Shown here piece after piece: positions 9,258 through 17,283 of a stretch of DNA of 35,018 nt. Numbering within the stretch: the stretch's first letter is position 1; the number at the start of each line of letters is the position of its first letter. The DNA lies in assembly GCA_030147925.1 (NCBI GenBank), contig JASBUK010000142.1, positions 1 through 35,018 on the forward strand, in the 5' to 3' direction. The translations under genes were made by a program, and so were the position numbers. The notes beneath the pieces were generated by a model. That model was not told the DNA's origin, did no database searches, and saw nothing but the letters and a program-made list of their open reading frames with translations. Origin of the DNA: Trueperaceae bacterium. Its GTDB lineage: Bacteria > Deinococcota > Deinococci > Deinococcales > Trueperaceae.

Positions 9258-10696
9258 AGCGGTACCTCCAGGTAAACGGTTGTACCTTTAAAGCTGCTCT
9301 CGATATCCAGTCGCCCACCCAAAAATTCAGCCCGCTCAGCCATGCCGTAAATCCCGACGCTACGCCCGCTGCGCCGAGCAACCGTGACATCGAAGCCGTG
9401 ACCGTCATCTTCAATGATAGCCAGATACTTATCGTCTCGACGGGAAAGCACAGCGCTAATGGTCTTAGCCCCACTATGGCGAGCGGCGTTGGTCATAGCC
9501 TCCTGTACGATGCGGTACAGGGCCGTTTCAATGACCGGCGATGGCCGTGCCTGTTCACATAACAAGTCTACCGAGATATCCGGATATTGCTTGGAAAACT
9601 CCGTGACATAGAGTTCTAGAGCCGCATTTAGGCCCAGATCGTCTAGTACGCTGGGTCTGAGTTGACGGCTGAGCAGTCGCACTTGTTGCAAGGTTTCCAT
9701 GGCCCGTTGACGCATGTCTTCGGCCTTGGCTTGCATGGCTTGTTGATCATCGAGTTGGCAGGCTACCTTCATGCCAACGGTAAGCGAAGTAAGCGACTGA
9801 CCTACGCCATCGTGTAGTTCACGGGCGATGCGTTTGCGCTCCTCTTCTTGGGCATTGATGAGTTTTTTTAGCAAGCGTCCCCGCGCAATTTCTTTTTCGG
9901 CTATGGCTTGTTGACTGTTGTCAAGGTCGATAATCATTTGATTAAAGGCATCAGCTAAGGCTCCCACTTCGTCATCGGCCCAGTGAGTAGCGCGGACGCT
10001 CAAATCCCCCTGACCAATACGGTGGGTCGTATGAACCAACTCAAGAATGGGCTGCGTCAGTAACCAGGTGAGCAAGATAGCCGCGAAGATGCCGATCAGA
10101 CCGACAACTAAGGTGGTGAACAGCATTTGACCTGTGACCGAGTCAACCGCGCCGTTTAGTCTCGACTCACTCAAACCAAGACGAACTACGCCGGCGCGTC
10201 CGTCAAAAATAGGGGAGGCCAGATCGTGCACGCGACCTTCATTGGATTCGTAAAGCAGATGTCCGCTTTCTTCAGGTGTTTTAGGAGCGTTAAGTGTGAG
10301 CAGTGCGCTGGGAAAGCCCTCATCACCAAAGGTATGGGCCAAAACCTCGCCCTTACCGTTTATCACGAAGGCATAAAGTAAATCTTTATGGCTGGCGACG
10401 GTTTCACTGAGAAGTTGGTACAAAGCAAATGAATCATTGAGTAAAATCGGCTCGGTGCTGCGTGTAGCCAGATCGCTGACAACAGAACGCCCCCGACTTT
10501 CTAATTCGCTGATGAAAACCCTCTCCATGACGGCGCGGACTTGTAGTGTAGCGCCCAGACCAAGGAGGGTGGTCAGGACCAAAACAATACCGAGAATTTT
10601 TGTGCGTACACTCACGCCACCCACCAGCGCCCACAGGCGAGTCAGCCAAGCAGGGGATTTTTGCTCGAAGGGCCTGGTATGGTTGAGTACGCTCAA
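9254..10696 (-). CDS. Membrane sensor histidine kinase (HAMP, HisKA_3, HATPase)
   Basis: This 480-residue kinase has a membrane segment at about 33-52, a periplasmic region of about 135 residues, a second segment at about 191-214, a HAMP domain at about 210-262, and a HisKA_3 domain with phospho-acceptor H295 in [12 protein letters not shown]. The ATPase domain carries [16 protein letters not shown] (N-box) and EDDGHGFD (G-box). The HisKA_3 type pairs with NarL-family regulators, as found downstream. It overlaps its neighbours by four bases on both sides. It probably receives its signal from the periplasmic binding lipoprotein encoded just upstream, the arrangement of the arr/arx XSR systems. 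In TtrS the binding domain is fused to the kinase; here it is a separate protein. Confidence 0.92.
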   Translation of the reverse strand: MSVLNHTRPFEQKSPAWLTRLWALVGGVSVRTKILGIVLVLTTLLGLGATLQVRAVMERVFISELESRGRSVVSDLATRSTEPILLNDSFALYQLLSETVASHKDLLYAFVINGKGEVLAHTFGDEGFPSALLTLNAPKTPEESGHLLYESNEGRVHDLASPIFDGRAGVVRLGLSESRLNGAVDSVTGQMLFTTLVVGLIGIFAAILLTWLLTQPILELVHTTHRIGQGDLSVRATHWADDEVGALADAFNQMIIDLDNSQQAIAEKEIARGRLLKKLINAQEEERKRIARELHDGVGQSLTSLTVGMKVACQLDDQQAMQAKAEDMRQRAMETLQQVRLLSRQLRPSVLDDLGLNAALELYVTEFSKQYPDISVDLLCEQARPSPVIETALYRIVQEAMTNAARHSGAKTISAVLSRRDDKYLAIIEDDGHGFDVTVARRSGRSVGIYGMAERAEFLGGRLDIESSFKGTTVYLEVPL

Positions 10697-11616
10697 GGTA
10701 TTCCTCCCAGGGAACTCACTACGGCTCGAGCCGTGTCATATATGCTGTCACTTACGGTCACGAAGCGATCAATCCCTAAGTTGGCCAGAATTCGCTGGCC
10801 CTCAGGATTTGAACTCATCTCTAAGAGCGCTTCTTGCAGTAACGCTTTCTGACGAGCTGACATATTCGGCGGTACAACCACTGGCGGGATGCCAAAAGGT
10901 GGCGAGCGGTAAATTACTTTGATCTTTTCTTTCAGCTCGGGATTCTTTTGCAAACTGTTGGCCAGTACCAAGCTGTCAACGGCTGCACCGTCGGCAACGC
11001 CCTCAGCTACTGCCAGAATGGCTTTGTCATGACTGTAAGTAAAGAAGCTGCGGTTGAAGAAGGTCTCGGGAGTCTCATCCAGTTGCTGAACGAGATAGCT
11101 GGGATAGACTCTGCCGCTATAGCTCATCGGGTCGGTAAAGGCAAAGACGGCGCCGCGCAGGTCGCGCATGCTTGTGGCCGGATTGTTAAGGGCAACAATC
11201 AACTCGGAATAATAGACGTGTTTACCGTCTATTTCCGGGGCCGCCAAAAGCTCCATACCAAAGCGTTTTTGACCGTCTACATAGGCACCGGTACAGACAA
11301 AGGCAATATCGACTTCACCTTCTGCTATCAAACTATTTATTTCCGCATAGGTGCGGCGTTGGATCAGTTGAGCGGGCCGACCAAGCTTTTTTGCCAGATA
11401 ATCGGCCAGTTCGCTGTAACTCTCCACGGTGCCCTGTGGTGAAATGATGGCGGCGACGGCTACACGCAGTGGGAGCACTTCGGTCTTTGCTATCGCCGGT
11501 AAAGCCTGTCGCTGGCTTAGGTTTACATAAGGTAGCGGTTTAGAGCTCGAGCGGCAAGAAGCCAGTAGAAATATCAGCGCCACAAACCATAGCTTCCTCA
11601 GGATTGTCCTCATCAT
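10693..11616 (-). CDS. PhnD-like periplasmic binding lipoprotein (ArrX/ArxX-type signal sensor)
   Basis: This 307-residue protein has a lipoprotein signal, with a positively charged start, a hydrophobic core and lipobox LASC at residues 18-21. The mature part is a phosphate/phosphonate-type type-2 periplasmic binding fold: [60 protein letters not shown] and [14 protein letters not shown]. No permease or ATPase gene is near it, and it is translationally coupled (ATGA) to a histidine kinase. It is therefore far more likely a co-sensor for an oxyanion than a transporter component. Such proteins are known partners of the kinases that control arsenate, arsenite and tetrathionate respiration. The ligand cannot be told from sequence. 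Confidence 0.85.
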   Translation of the reverse strand: MMRTILRKLWFVALIFLLASCRSSSKPLPYVNLSQRQALPAIAKTEVLPLRVAVAAIISPQGTVESYSELADYLAKKLGRPAQLIQRRTYAEINSLIAEGEVDIAFVCTGAYVDGQKRFGMELLAAPEIDGKHVYYSELIVALNNPATSMRDLRGAVFAFTDPMSYSGRVYPSYLVQQLDETPETFFNRSFFTYSHDKAILAVAEGVADGAAVDSLVLANSLQKNPELKEKIKVIYRSPPFGIPPVVVPPNMSARQKALLQEALLEMSSNPEGQRILANLGIDRFVTVSDSIYDTARAVVSSLGGIP

Positions 11617-11622
11617 CTATGT

Positions 11623-11835
11623 TTAACCGCTCTCTTTATCGCTGTGATGTTCATCTGTAGTGTCGGCGGTTTTCGTATCAGAATCGTCTTTTATTTCGCG
11701 GACGGCGTTGCGAAACTCTCGGATCGAGCGGCTGATACTTCGGGCCATTTCGGGCAGGCGGCGTGATCCGAAAATCAGCAATATGACCACCAGAAGAATC
11801 AATAATTCCCAGATACCTAAGGGACCAATGCGCAT
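11623..11835 (-). CDS. tatA: TatA/E-type twin-arginine translocase component
   Basis: This 70-residue protein has one N-terminal membrane helix (LGIWELLILLVVILLIFGSRRLPEMARSIS, split here by function into helix and hinge), an amphipathic helix and an acidic hydrophilic tail. These are the hallmarks of TatA. FGSRRLPE is the family hinge motif. It is the first gene of the regulatory operon, six bases upstream of the binding lipoprotein. The operon next to it encodes a Tat-signalled molybdoenzyme, so this looks like a dedicated pore component for that enzyme. No TatC is present in the window. The ribosome site is weak (AGGGAAA). A GGCTCGAGCC palindrome lies about 20 bases upstream of the start. 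Confidence 0.9.
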   Translation of the reverse strand: MRIGPLGIWELLILLVVILLIFGSRRLPEMARSISRSIREFRNAVREIKDDSDTKTADTTDEHHSDKESG

Positions 11836-12353
11836 AACAGGGTTTCCCTTCTTTTGGCTCGAGCCTTCATCTGAACGTAGACGTTTGAGCAGGCCAGGGT
11901 AAGAGACAATTGTCCTGCTAATGTAATGGTGTTTTGTTTATTTGGATTAACAGGGTATGGCAATAAAGCGTTGGCAAGGGCCGGACTTATGCCCTGATAT
12001 TTCCCTTATTCATATAGACCAGATGACGACTAATACTGAATCCGATTAATTCCTGGACGTTATGAAAGGCACTCGGTTCGATTCTTCTCAGCCTATCGTT
12101 CTCGCTATGCTCGGACCCACTCGCATTAAAAAGCCTTATAGGATTCGGCTTTTAAACGGAATCGGTATAAGGATTTGTCTGGAACAAAATTTACAGCTTT
12201 GCTTAAAGGCGCAGCCCTGATTGTGTCGCATGTTTTATGAAAGTTGTCAGGAACGTTACTTAGCAGTTTCAAGGGCAACAATATCAGATAGGTTTTTCTG
12301 TCGAAATAATTAAAGTAAGACTTTATACTTTGCCTAGGGTCACGGCACGGCTG
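11836..12353. other. Gene-free interval (518 bases) with a palindrome and a possible MITE
   Basis: No coding region is supported here. The part near 11836-11960 should contain the minus-strand promoter of the tatA operon and has the palindrome GACAATTGTC at 11908-11917. The middle holds a 140-base unit with imperfect terminal inverted repeats, listed separately. The part from 12180 to 12353 is AT-rich and shows nothing I can name; it is downstream of the minus-strand DUF6504 gene, with no clear terminator. Confidence 0.4.
12031..12170. mobile_element. Possible MITE-like unit with 19-base imperfect terminal inverted repeats
   Basis: The left end TAATACTGAATCCGATTAA (12031-12049) matches the reverse complement of the right end at 12152-12170 at 15 of 19 positions. 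The unit is 140 bases long, has no coding capacity and lies in an intergenic space. Both ends carry a TA, the target preferred by IS630/mariner-type elements, and an IS630 transposase tail occurs at the left of the window. An inner hairpin (AAAAGCC at 12129-12135, GGCTTTT at 12147-12153) sits next to the right end. No second copy is present in this window, so it remains a candidate only. Confidence 0.35.
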
Positions 12354-12590
12354 CTAATCGGATATACAGGACAAAACCCAGCCCTTTTCATCCCGGAACA
12401 GATCTACTACCGAGCGATCTTCTAGCTCGAGCTGAAAATACTCCCGGATGGTTTCACCCAGCCACCAGCGACCCCCATAGCGCCAGCCGTTTAACACGCG
12501 TTTTACCAGCAAAGTGCGACCTTCCCAGTTGAGTTGTGAGGGTAGCTGCGCGTTTGTCTGGACACTTATTCTCGCCCTTAGTCTCCTCAT
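12354..12590 (-). CDS. DUF6504 family small protein
   Basis: This 78-residue protein has the pattern I associate with DUF6504: a W-x-GR core (NWEGRTLLVKRVLNGWRYGGRWWLGE), a phenylalanine- and glutamate-rich strand, then LFRDEKGWVLSCISD. DUF6504 proteins occur mainly in Deinococcota and Actinobacteria, and their function is unknown; in some genomes they lie near DNA polymerase genes. The ATG has GGGAG eight bases upstream, which supports translation. It stands alone, divergent from the riboswitch-controlled met operon. A GGCTCGAGCC palindrome lies at 12621-12630, in its likely promoter region. Confidence 0.75.
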   Translation of the reverse strand: MRRLRARISVQTNAQLPSQLNWEGRTLLVKRVLNGWRYGGRWWLGETIREYFQLELEDRSVVDLFRDEKGWVLSCISD

Positions 12591-12823
12591 CTTTACTCCC
12601 TTTCACAGCCTTAGCGGGCTGGCTCGAGCCCGTAATACTTGCCCATAGCTAATGTCTGTCGCGCGTTAAACCTAACGAGATAATGCAGTAGAGCCTTCTG
12701 CAACAAATACCCCTAAATTTGGGGTATATTTAAGCATAAATAATTACAGCCCTATTGTCAAGACCAAACTTGCACGTAACTGTTTCTTTGTGCTTTACTT
12801 TTAGGCACCACTTGCAAGAGTGG
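12591..12823. promoter_or_regulatory. Divergent promoter region between DUF6504 and the met riboswitch
   Basis: This AT-rich stretch must hold the promoters of both neighbours. A seven-pair inverted repeat, ATACCCC and GGGGTAT (12707-12727, loop TAAATTT), could be an operator or a terminator-like hairpin. A weak candidate for the met promoter is TTGCAC followed 18 bases later by TTTACT, just before the riboswitch. I could not confirm either. Confidence 0.35.
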
Positions 12824-12950
12824 CTCTTATCGAGAGCGGCCCAGGGACCTGGCCCAATGACGCCGCAGCAACCAGCCTTCATCTAGGCGGGTGCTAAATC
12901 CAGCCGCAAGGCCAAGGCTACGATAGCCTGGCCAGCCGGAAAGATAGGGG
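12824..12950 (+). ncRNA. SAM-I (S-box) riboswitch aptamer
   Basis: The sequence has the conserved S-box landmarks in order: CTCTTATCGAGAG at the start, the GGGACCTGGCCCAATGA core, CGCAGCAACC, GTGCTAAATCC, and GGAAAGATAGGGG at the end. The closing helix P1 pairs CTCTTATC (12824-12831) with GATAGGGG (12943-12950), using G-U wobbles. It binds S-adenosylmethionine and lowers expression of methionine genes. It lies upstream of metY-metX, the expected target. No U-tract terminator follows. The downstream sequence instead fits a translational switch: AGGGGC (12946-12951) can pair with GCCTCT (12959-12964), which excludes P1. Confidence 0.95.
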
Positions 12951-13002
12951 CGTAACATGCCTCTTTAGATAAGCCTTGGGAAAAGGCGGAGATTTGGAGG
13001 CA
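12946..13002 (+). promoter_or_regulatory. Riboswitch expression platform: antisequestor and Shine-Dalgarno sequestor
   Basis: TGCCTC (12958-12963) can pair with GAGGCA (12997-13002), enclosing an inner GCCTT/AAGGC hairpin. This buries the GGAGG ribosome site at 12996-13000. The same GCCTCT can pair instead with AGGGGC (12946-12951), which overlaps the 3' side of P1. With SAM bound, P1 forms, GCCTC is free and the ribosome site is hidden. Without SAM, the antisequestor forms and the site is exposed. These pairings are visible in the sequence; their use in the cell is inferred. Confidence 0.6.
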
Positions 13003-13005
13003 GAT

Positions 13006-13071
13006 ATGAATCTTTCTATACCCCTATTTAATCTGATTAATCTGACCAGGCGAATGTCTGTTGCCGCTTAG
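13006..13071 (+). CDS. 21-codon leader ORF between the SAM riboswitch and metY
   Basis: This short ORF starts at ATG 13006 with a strong GGAGG five bases upstream and ends with TAG at 13071. The product is hydrophobic at first (MNLSIPLFNLINL) and then basic (TRRMSVAA). Its ribosome site is the one that the riboswitch platform appears to hide, so the switch seems to act on this ORF first and on metY, 75 bases downstream, only indirectly. It has one internal methionine codon near its end, which is not a convincing attenuator run. It may be a leader peptide whose translation protects the mRNA, or a real small protein. Between its stop and metY is an imperfect hairpin (CGCTTAG/CTATAGCG). Confidence 0.5.
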   Translation: MNLSIPLFNLINLTRRMSVAA

Positions 13072-13146
13072 GCTTCTATAGCGTTATTAGTTATATATTC
13101 GTCTTTAACAGCAGATATCCAGCTTTTTTATTTCTAAGGAGCAGAC

Positions 13147-14421
13147 ATGACTTACCGTTTTGAAACCTTGCAAGTTCACGCCGGGCAAACCGTCGATCCC
13201 AGCAGCAGGGCTCGAGCCGTACCCATTTACGCTACCAGCAGTTATGTTTTTGACAGCGCCGAACATGCGGCGGCGCTTTTTGCCGGTGAATTAGAGGGCA
13301 ACCAGTATGGACGGATGCACAATCCCACCGTCGCAGCCTTTACCGAGCGCTTGCTGGCTCTAGAAGCTGGCAGTGCCGGTCTGGCGCTTAGCTCCGGACA
13401 GGCGGCCAGCACCACCGCATTGCTGGCTTTGGCTTCACCCGGAGCGCAGATAGTTTTTTCCAACGAGCTTTTTGGCGGTACTTTTAGCATCGCCAGAAAG
13501 ATTTTAGAACCCTGGGGCTGTGGCGTTAGCACCGCTGCTCCCACCATGGAAGCAATTACTGACGCCGTTCAGGACAACACCGTCGCCGTCTGGCTTGAAA
13601 CAATTGCCAACCCAAGCTGCACTGTACCCGATCTTGCCGCTATCGCCGCTCTTTGCCAAGAAAGGCAGATTCCCCTGATAGTGGACAATACCTGGGGTTG
13701 CGGTGGCTACCTTTGCCAGCCACTAACACATGGCGCCGATATCGTGATTCACTCGGCGACAAAGTGGATTGGTGGACACGGCAGCTTTATCGGCGGCGCG
13801 ATCATTGATGGCGGCGGCTTTGACTGGGCTAATGCCAAATTTCCCGCTATGCAAAGTTTAGACAGCCGGGGACGAAGCTACCTGACCAGGGCCGAGAAAA
13901 AACCAGGTCAAACTGCCTTTAGCCTGCGTGCTTATGATCTGGGCCTTTTCACTATGGGCATGACCTTATCGCCCTATGCAGCCTTTTTAGGGTTGCAGGG
14001 TCTAGAGACTCTCTCGTTAAGGGTGCAGCGGCAGTGTGATACGGCCCTTGAACTAGCACAGTGGCTCGAGCAGCAAGATGCAGTAAAACGGGTGATCTAT
14101 CCGGGATTACCCTCACACCCTTCGCATGAAACGGCCAAAAAGATGCTAAGACATGGTTTTGGTGCTGTTTTGAGCTTTGAGGCTAAAGATACGGCTACGG
14201 CGCGGCAGTTTTTAGATCGGGTCGAGTTAGCCTCGCACTTAGCCAATATCGGCGATGCCAAAACGGTGGTGATAAACCCCTGGACTACCACCCACGCCAG
14301 CTTAAACGACGAGGCCAAACGCGAGGCCGGTGTGAGTCCGGAGCTTATTCGCGTCAGTGTCGGGCTTGAGGACCCGGCGGATCTAAGGCTTGATTTTGCT
14401 CGAGCCTTACAAGGAGCTTGA
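13147..14421 (+). CDS. metY: O-acetylhomoserine sulfhydrylase (MetY)
   Basis: This 424-residue PLP enzyme of the Cys/Met metabolism family makes homocysteine from O-acetylhomoserine and sulfide, in the cytoplasm. The PLP lysine is K206 in HSATKWIGGHG. Other family features are YGRMHNPT, the SSGQAA phosphate-binding turn, VDNTWGCGGYL, and the C-terminal LIRVSVGLEDPADL. The length is typical of MetY and greater than that of cystathionine gamma-synthase. The usual NTF after the cofactor aspartate is NTW here. AAGGAG at 13136-13141 sets the start. It is first in a metY-metX operon downstream of a SAM riboswitch, and its partner supplies the acetylated substrate. Confidence 0.95.
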   Translation: MTYRFETLQVHAGQTVDPSSRARAVPIYATSSYVFDSAEHAAALFAGELEGNQYGRMHNPTVAAFTERLLALEAGSAGLALSSGQAASTTALLALASPGAQIVFSNELFGGTFSIARKILEPWGCGVSTAAPTMEAITDAVQDNTVAVWLETIANPSCTVPDLAAIAALCQERQIPLIVDNTWGCGGYLCQPLTHGADIVIHSATKWIGGHGSFIGGAIIDGGGFDWANAKFPAMQSLDSRGRSYLTRAEKKPGQTAFSLRAYDLGLFTMGMTLSPYAAFLGLQGLETLSLRVQRQCDTALELAQWLEQQDAVKRVIYPGLPSHPSHETAKKMLRHGFGAVLSFEAKDTATARQFLDRVELASHLANIGDAKTVVINPWTTTHASLNDEAKREAGVSPELIRVSVGLEDPADLRLDFARALQGA

Positions 14422-14425
14422 AATT

Positions 14426-15601
14426 GTGATCAAACGAACGCTGGTTCATGAGACTTGGGGTGACCACGCGGCGCTGTTGGCGCGCGGTCAAACGGATACT
14501 GTTGGTAGCGTTGGAGTAGTGGTTCCACAGGTAGTGGATATAGCTACGCCGACCACACCGCTTGTTTTACAATATGGCGCTACTCTTGAGCATGTGGCGG
14601 TGGCCTATGAAACCTATGGCGAGCTTAACTCCCAGGGAGATAATGCCATTTTGATCTGTCATGCACTGACCGGCTCGGCACATGCCGCCGGAGCTCACGA
14701 TAAACAACAAGTACCCGGTTGGTGGGACCCGTTGATCGGTCCGGGCAAGCCGATTGACAGCAACGAGTATTTTGTGATTTCAAGCAATGTCCTGGGCGGT
14801 TGTTATGGCAGCACCGGGCCAAGCAGCATCAATCCTGTCAGCGGCAGACCCTACCGCTTGAGTTTTCCGCGCTACACCATCCGCGATATGGTGATGGTGC
14901 AAAAGCGCCTCCTGGACAAGCTGGGTGTGACCTCGCTAAAAGCCGTCATTGGCGGCAGCATGGGGGGGATGCAGGTGCTCGAATGGGCGGCAATGTATCC
15001 CGAGCAGGTACGCAGCATCATTCCCATTGGCATTGGTGCGCGGCACTCGGCCTGGGCGATTGGCCTCAATGAAGTGGCCCGCCGAGCGATTACCAGCGAT
15101 CCCAACTGGCAAAACGGCAATTATCCGCCCGAGCAACAGCCGGATGCAGGTTTGGGTCTGGCCAGGGCTATCGCCATGCTTTCTTATCGTTCGCTGGATT
15201 CGCTGGAGGCCAAATTTGGCCGTGAGCGAGTGAGTGCCTCTCGTGACCTTTTAGGGGTCAGCTTTGAGATCGAGTCCTATTTGTCCTATCAAGGTGTGAA
15301 GCTGGTGCAGCGTTTTGACGCCAATACCTATCTCTATATCACCCGGGCCATGGATGACTATGATTTAGCCGAGGGCAGGGGCCGCCTGGCTGAGGTCTTG
15401 GCCAAGATGACTATGCCGGCTTTGGTGATGGGGATTGATAGCGACGTGCTTTATCCCGAGCAGGAACAAAAACAGCTTGTGGAGATCTTGCCCAGTGCCG
15501 AATATGCGCGCATTTGTTCGCCACACGGTCATGACGCCTTTTTGATTGAGTTTCCGCAGTTGGCCGTGCGCCTGCGGCGTTTTTTAAAGGCCGTTACCTA
15601 G
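14426..15601 (+). CDS. metX: Homoserine O-acetyltransferase (MetX)
   Basis: This 391-residue alpha/beta-hydrolase-fold enzyme transfers acetyl from acetyl-CoA to homoserine, the first committed step of methionine synthesis. The nucleophile is S178 in IGGSMGGMQ; the catalytic aspartate is probably in MGIDSDVLYP and the histidine in SPHGHDAF. It also has the family stretch VVISSNVLGGCYGSTGP in the form FVISSNVLGGCYGS. I chose GTG 14426 because AAGGAG at 14411-14416 precedes it by nine bases and straddles the metY stop; an in-frame TTG at 14390 would add twelve residues inside metY. Acetyl versus succinyl specificity is inferred from the MetY partner. It converges on the ABC ATPase gene with 18 bases between stops. 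Confidence 0.95.
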   Translation: MIKRTLVHETWGDHAALLARGQTDTVGSVGVVVPQVVDIATPTTPLVLQYGATLEHVAVAYETYGELNSQGDNAILICHALTGSAHAAGAHDKQQVPGWWDPLIGPGKPIDSNEYFVISSNVLGGCYGSTGPSSINPVSGRPYRLSFPRYTIRDMVMVQKRLLDKLGVTSLKAVIGGSMGGMQVLEWAAMYPEQVRSIIPIGIGARHSAWAIGLNEVARRAITSDPNWQNGNYPPEQQPDAGLGLARAIAMLSYRSLDSLEAKFGRERVSASRDLLGVSFEIESYLSYQGVKLVQRFDANTYLYITRAMDDYDLAEGRGRLAEVLAKMTMPALVMGIDSDVLYPEQEQKQLVEILPSAEYARICSPHGHDAFLIEFPQLAVRLRRFLKAVT

Positions 15602-15619
15602 AGTTTTAGAGACCAAATA

Positions 15620-17161
15620 CTAGGCGTTAGCGCCCTCAGCCAGTTGGGAAAGGCTCGAGCCAGCCATCAGCAGACCCAGTTTTTCGGCGGTGGCTTCCTG
15701 TTGTGAAAGCTCGCCCATAATGCGGCCCTCAAAAAGCACAATGATGCGATCTGAGAGACTCATTACTTCGTTTAAGTCAGCCGAGACCAGCAAAACCGCT
15801 AAGCCCAGATCGCGCGCCCGGATGATTTGTTTGTGGATAAACTCAATGGCGCCAATGTCCACGCCGCGTGTCGGCTGGGAGGCAATCAGGATTTCGGGGT
15901 CGCGCTCGAGCTCGCGCGCGACGATGAGTTTTTGGGCGTTTCCGCCGGAATAGCTTCCTGCTAACACGCTTACAGCTCCCGGGCGCACATCGTAATCTTC
16001 GATGATTTTCTTAGCGTGCGTTTCGATAACCTTGTCGTTGAGAAAGCCGAATCTGCCACTATAAGGTTCATGATAATGGTCGCCCAAAATGCTGTTGGCA
16101 GCGGCATCATAACTGGCGATAAGGCCGCGTTCATAACGGTCTTCGGGAATATGACTCACCCCGGCCTCGCGCACCTTTTTGGCATTGGCATGGCTCATGT
16201 CTTTGCCGTCAATGAATATTTGGCCCGCGTCGATATGGTGCAGCCCAACGATACTTTCTACCAGTTCAGACTGGCCGTTACCGTCAACACCAGCCACCCC
16301 CAGGATTTCTCCGGCGCGAACCTTAAAGGAGACATGATCGACTACAGGCTTGTTCTTAAGCGGGTTAATAACGGTGACATCTTTAAGCTCGAGCTTTACC
16401 CCTTCGGGGCTGGCCAGCTCTTTTTCCACGCTCAAGATCACCTCACGGCCTACCATCATATTGGCAAGCTGGCGCTGGTCGGTTTCTTCGCGGCTAACGG
16501 TGCCAATCATTTGACCGTCACGCATGACGCTCATGCGGTCACAGATTTCCATGACTTCGTCAAGTTTGTGACTGATGAAGATAACGGCGTTGCCCTGTTT
16601 GGCAAAGTCACGCACGAACTGAAACAGGCCCCTGGTTTCCTGTGGTGTCAGCACCGCAGTAGGTTCGTCCATGATGAGGATGCGGGCGTCCCTGTAAAGG
16701 GTTTTGAGGATTTCCACTTGTTGTTGCAGACCTACGGGCAGATCTTCTATTTTGGTGTCCGGGTCAATATCAAAGCCGAACTGCGCGATTAGCTGCCGCG
16801 CTTTGTTTTTAGCGGTGCGATAATCTAAAGTAGGCCCTAAATGGGGTTCTGAACCCAGCACGAGATTTTCGGTCACGGTCAAAGGTTCCACCAGCATAAA
16901 GTGTTGATGCACCATGCCTATGCCGTGGTCAATGGCGGCTCGAGCCGATTTCATTTGCACTTCTTGGCCGTCGATAAAGATTTTTCCTTCATCGGGTTGA
17001 TAAAGCCCGTAGAGAATCTTCATGAGCGTGGACTTGCCCGCGCCGTTTTCACCAATTAGGGCATGTACCTCGCCCCAATTGACTTCGAAATTGACGTGGT
17101 CGTTGGCAAGCACCAAAGGAAAGCGCTTGACGATATCTTTCATGGCAACTGCAGTACCCAT
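15620..17161 (-). CDS. ABC transporter ATPase, duplicated domain (nucleoside/simple-sugar type)
   Basis: This 513-residue protein carries two ABC domains in tandem, as in RbsA and the NupA/YufO-type ATPases of BmpA-dependent nucleoside importers. The first half has [17 protein letters not shown], the Q-loop [17 protein letters not shown] typical of the nucleoside branch, and [14 protein letters not shown]. The second half has a degenerate Walker A ([16 protein letters not shown]) and signature SGGNAQK, as is usual in this family. The reading frame is open much further upstream, into the tmRNA gene. I chose ATG 17161 because a TGTTATACT extended -10 ends seven bases before it, giving a leaderless mRNA, and because homology begins there. 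No permease or binding-protein gene adjoins it, so its partners must be elsewhere. Confidence 0.88.
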   Translation of the reverse strand: MGTAVAMKDIVKRFPLVLANDHVNFEVNWGEVHALIGENGAGKSTLMKILYGLYQPDEGKIFIDGQEVQMKSARAAIDHGIGMVHQHFMLVEPLTVTENLVLGSEPHLGPTLDYRTAKNKARQLIAQFGFDIDPDTKIEDLPVGLQQQVEILKTLYRDARILIMDEPTAVLTPQETRGLFQFVRDFAKQGNAVIFISHKLDEVMEICDRMSVMRDGQMIGTVSREETDQRQLANMMVGREVILSVEKELASPEGVKLELKDVTVINPLKNKPVVDHVSFKVRAGEILGVAGVDGNGQSELVESIVGLHHIDAGQIFIDGKDMSHANAKKVREAGVSHIPEDRYERGLIASYDAAANSILGDHYHEPYSGRFGFLNDKVIETHAKKIIEDYDVRPGAVSVLAGSYSGGNAQKLIVARELERDPEILIASQPTRGVDIGAIEFIHKQIIRARDLGLAVLLVSADLNEVMSLSDRIIVLFEGRIMGELSQQEATAEKLGLLMAGSSLSQLAEGANA

Positions 17162-17168
17162 AGCACTG

Positions 17169-17178
17169 AGTATAACAG
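17169..17178 (-). promoter_or_regulatory. Extended -10 promoter for a leaderless ABC ATPase mRNA
   Basis: On the minus strand TGTTATACT carries the extended TG element and a near-consensus TATACT (17169-17174). Its downstream edge is seven bases from the ATG at 17161, so transcription would begin at or within a base of the start codon. No Shine-Dalgarno sequence precedes the ATG. Leaderless genes with this layout are common in Deinococcota. Confidence 0.6.
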
Positions 17179-17239
17179 TTTGTCTTAAGCGAAAAATCAG
17201 ACTTTCGGCCCGGATAATGCGAGTCATATTGGCCAATTG

Positions 17240-17248
17240 TGCTATAAT
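17240..17248 (+). promoter_or_regulatory. Extended -10 promoter of ssrA
   Basis: TGCTATAAT is a consensus extended -10, 35 bases before the mature tmRNA 5' end. There is no good -35 at normal spacing, which an extended -10 can tolerate. The short precursor leader contains an inverted repeat, GCTGTTAA (17255-17262) and TTAACAGC (17271-17278), which could form a processing hairpin. The promoter diverges from that of the ABC ATPase about 70 bases away. Confidence 0.65.
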
Positions 17249-17283
17249 TAACTTGCTGTTAAGGGCCTCTTTAACAGCTTTAA

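Noticed and set aside
9954-10740. CTCGAG sites as operators of the sensor operon
   Set aside because: The same palindrome is spread over unrelated genes and both strands throughout the window, so a local regulatory role is not supported.
12707-12727. The ATACCCC/GGGGTAT hairpin as a terminator
   Set aside because: No T-run follows on either strand, and no gene ends next to it; an operator or chance repeat is as likely.
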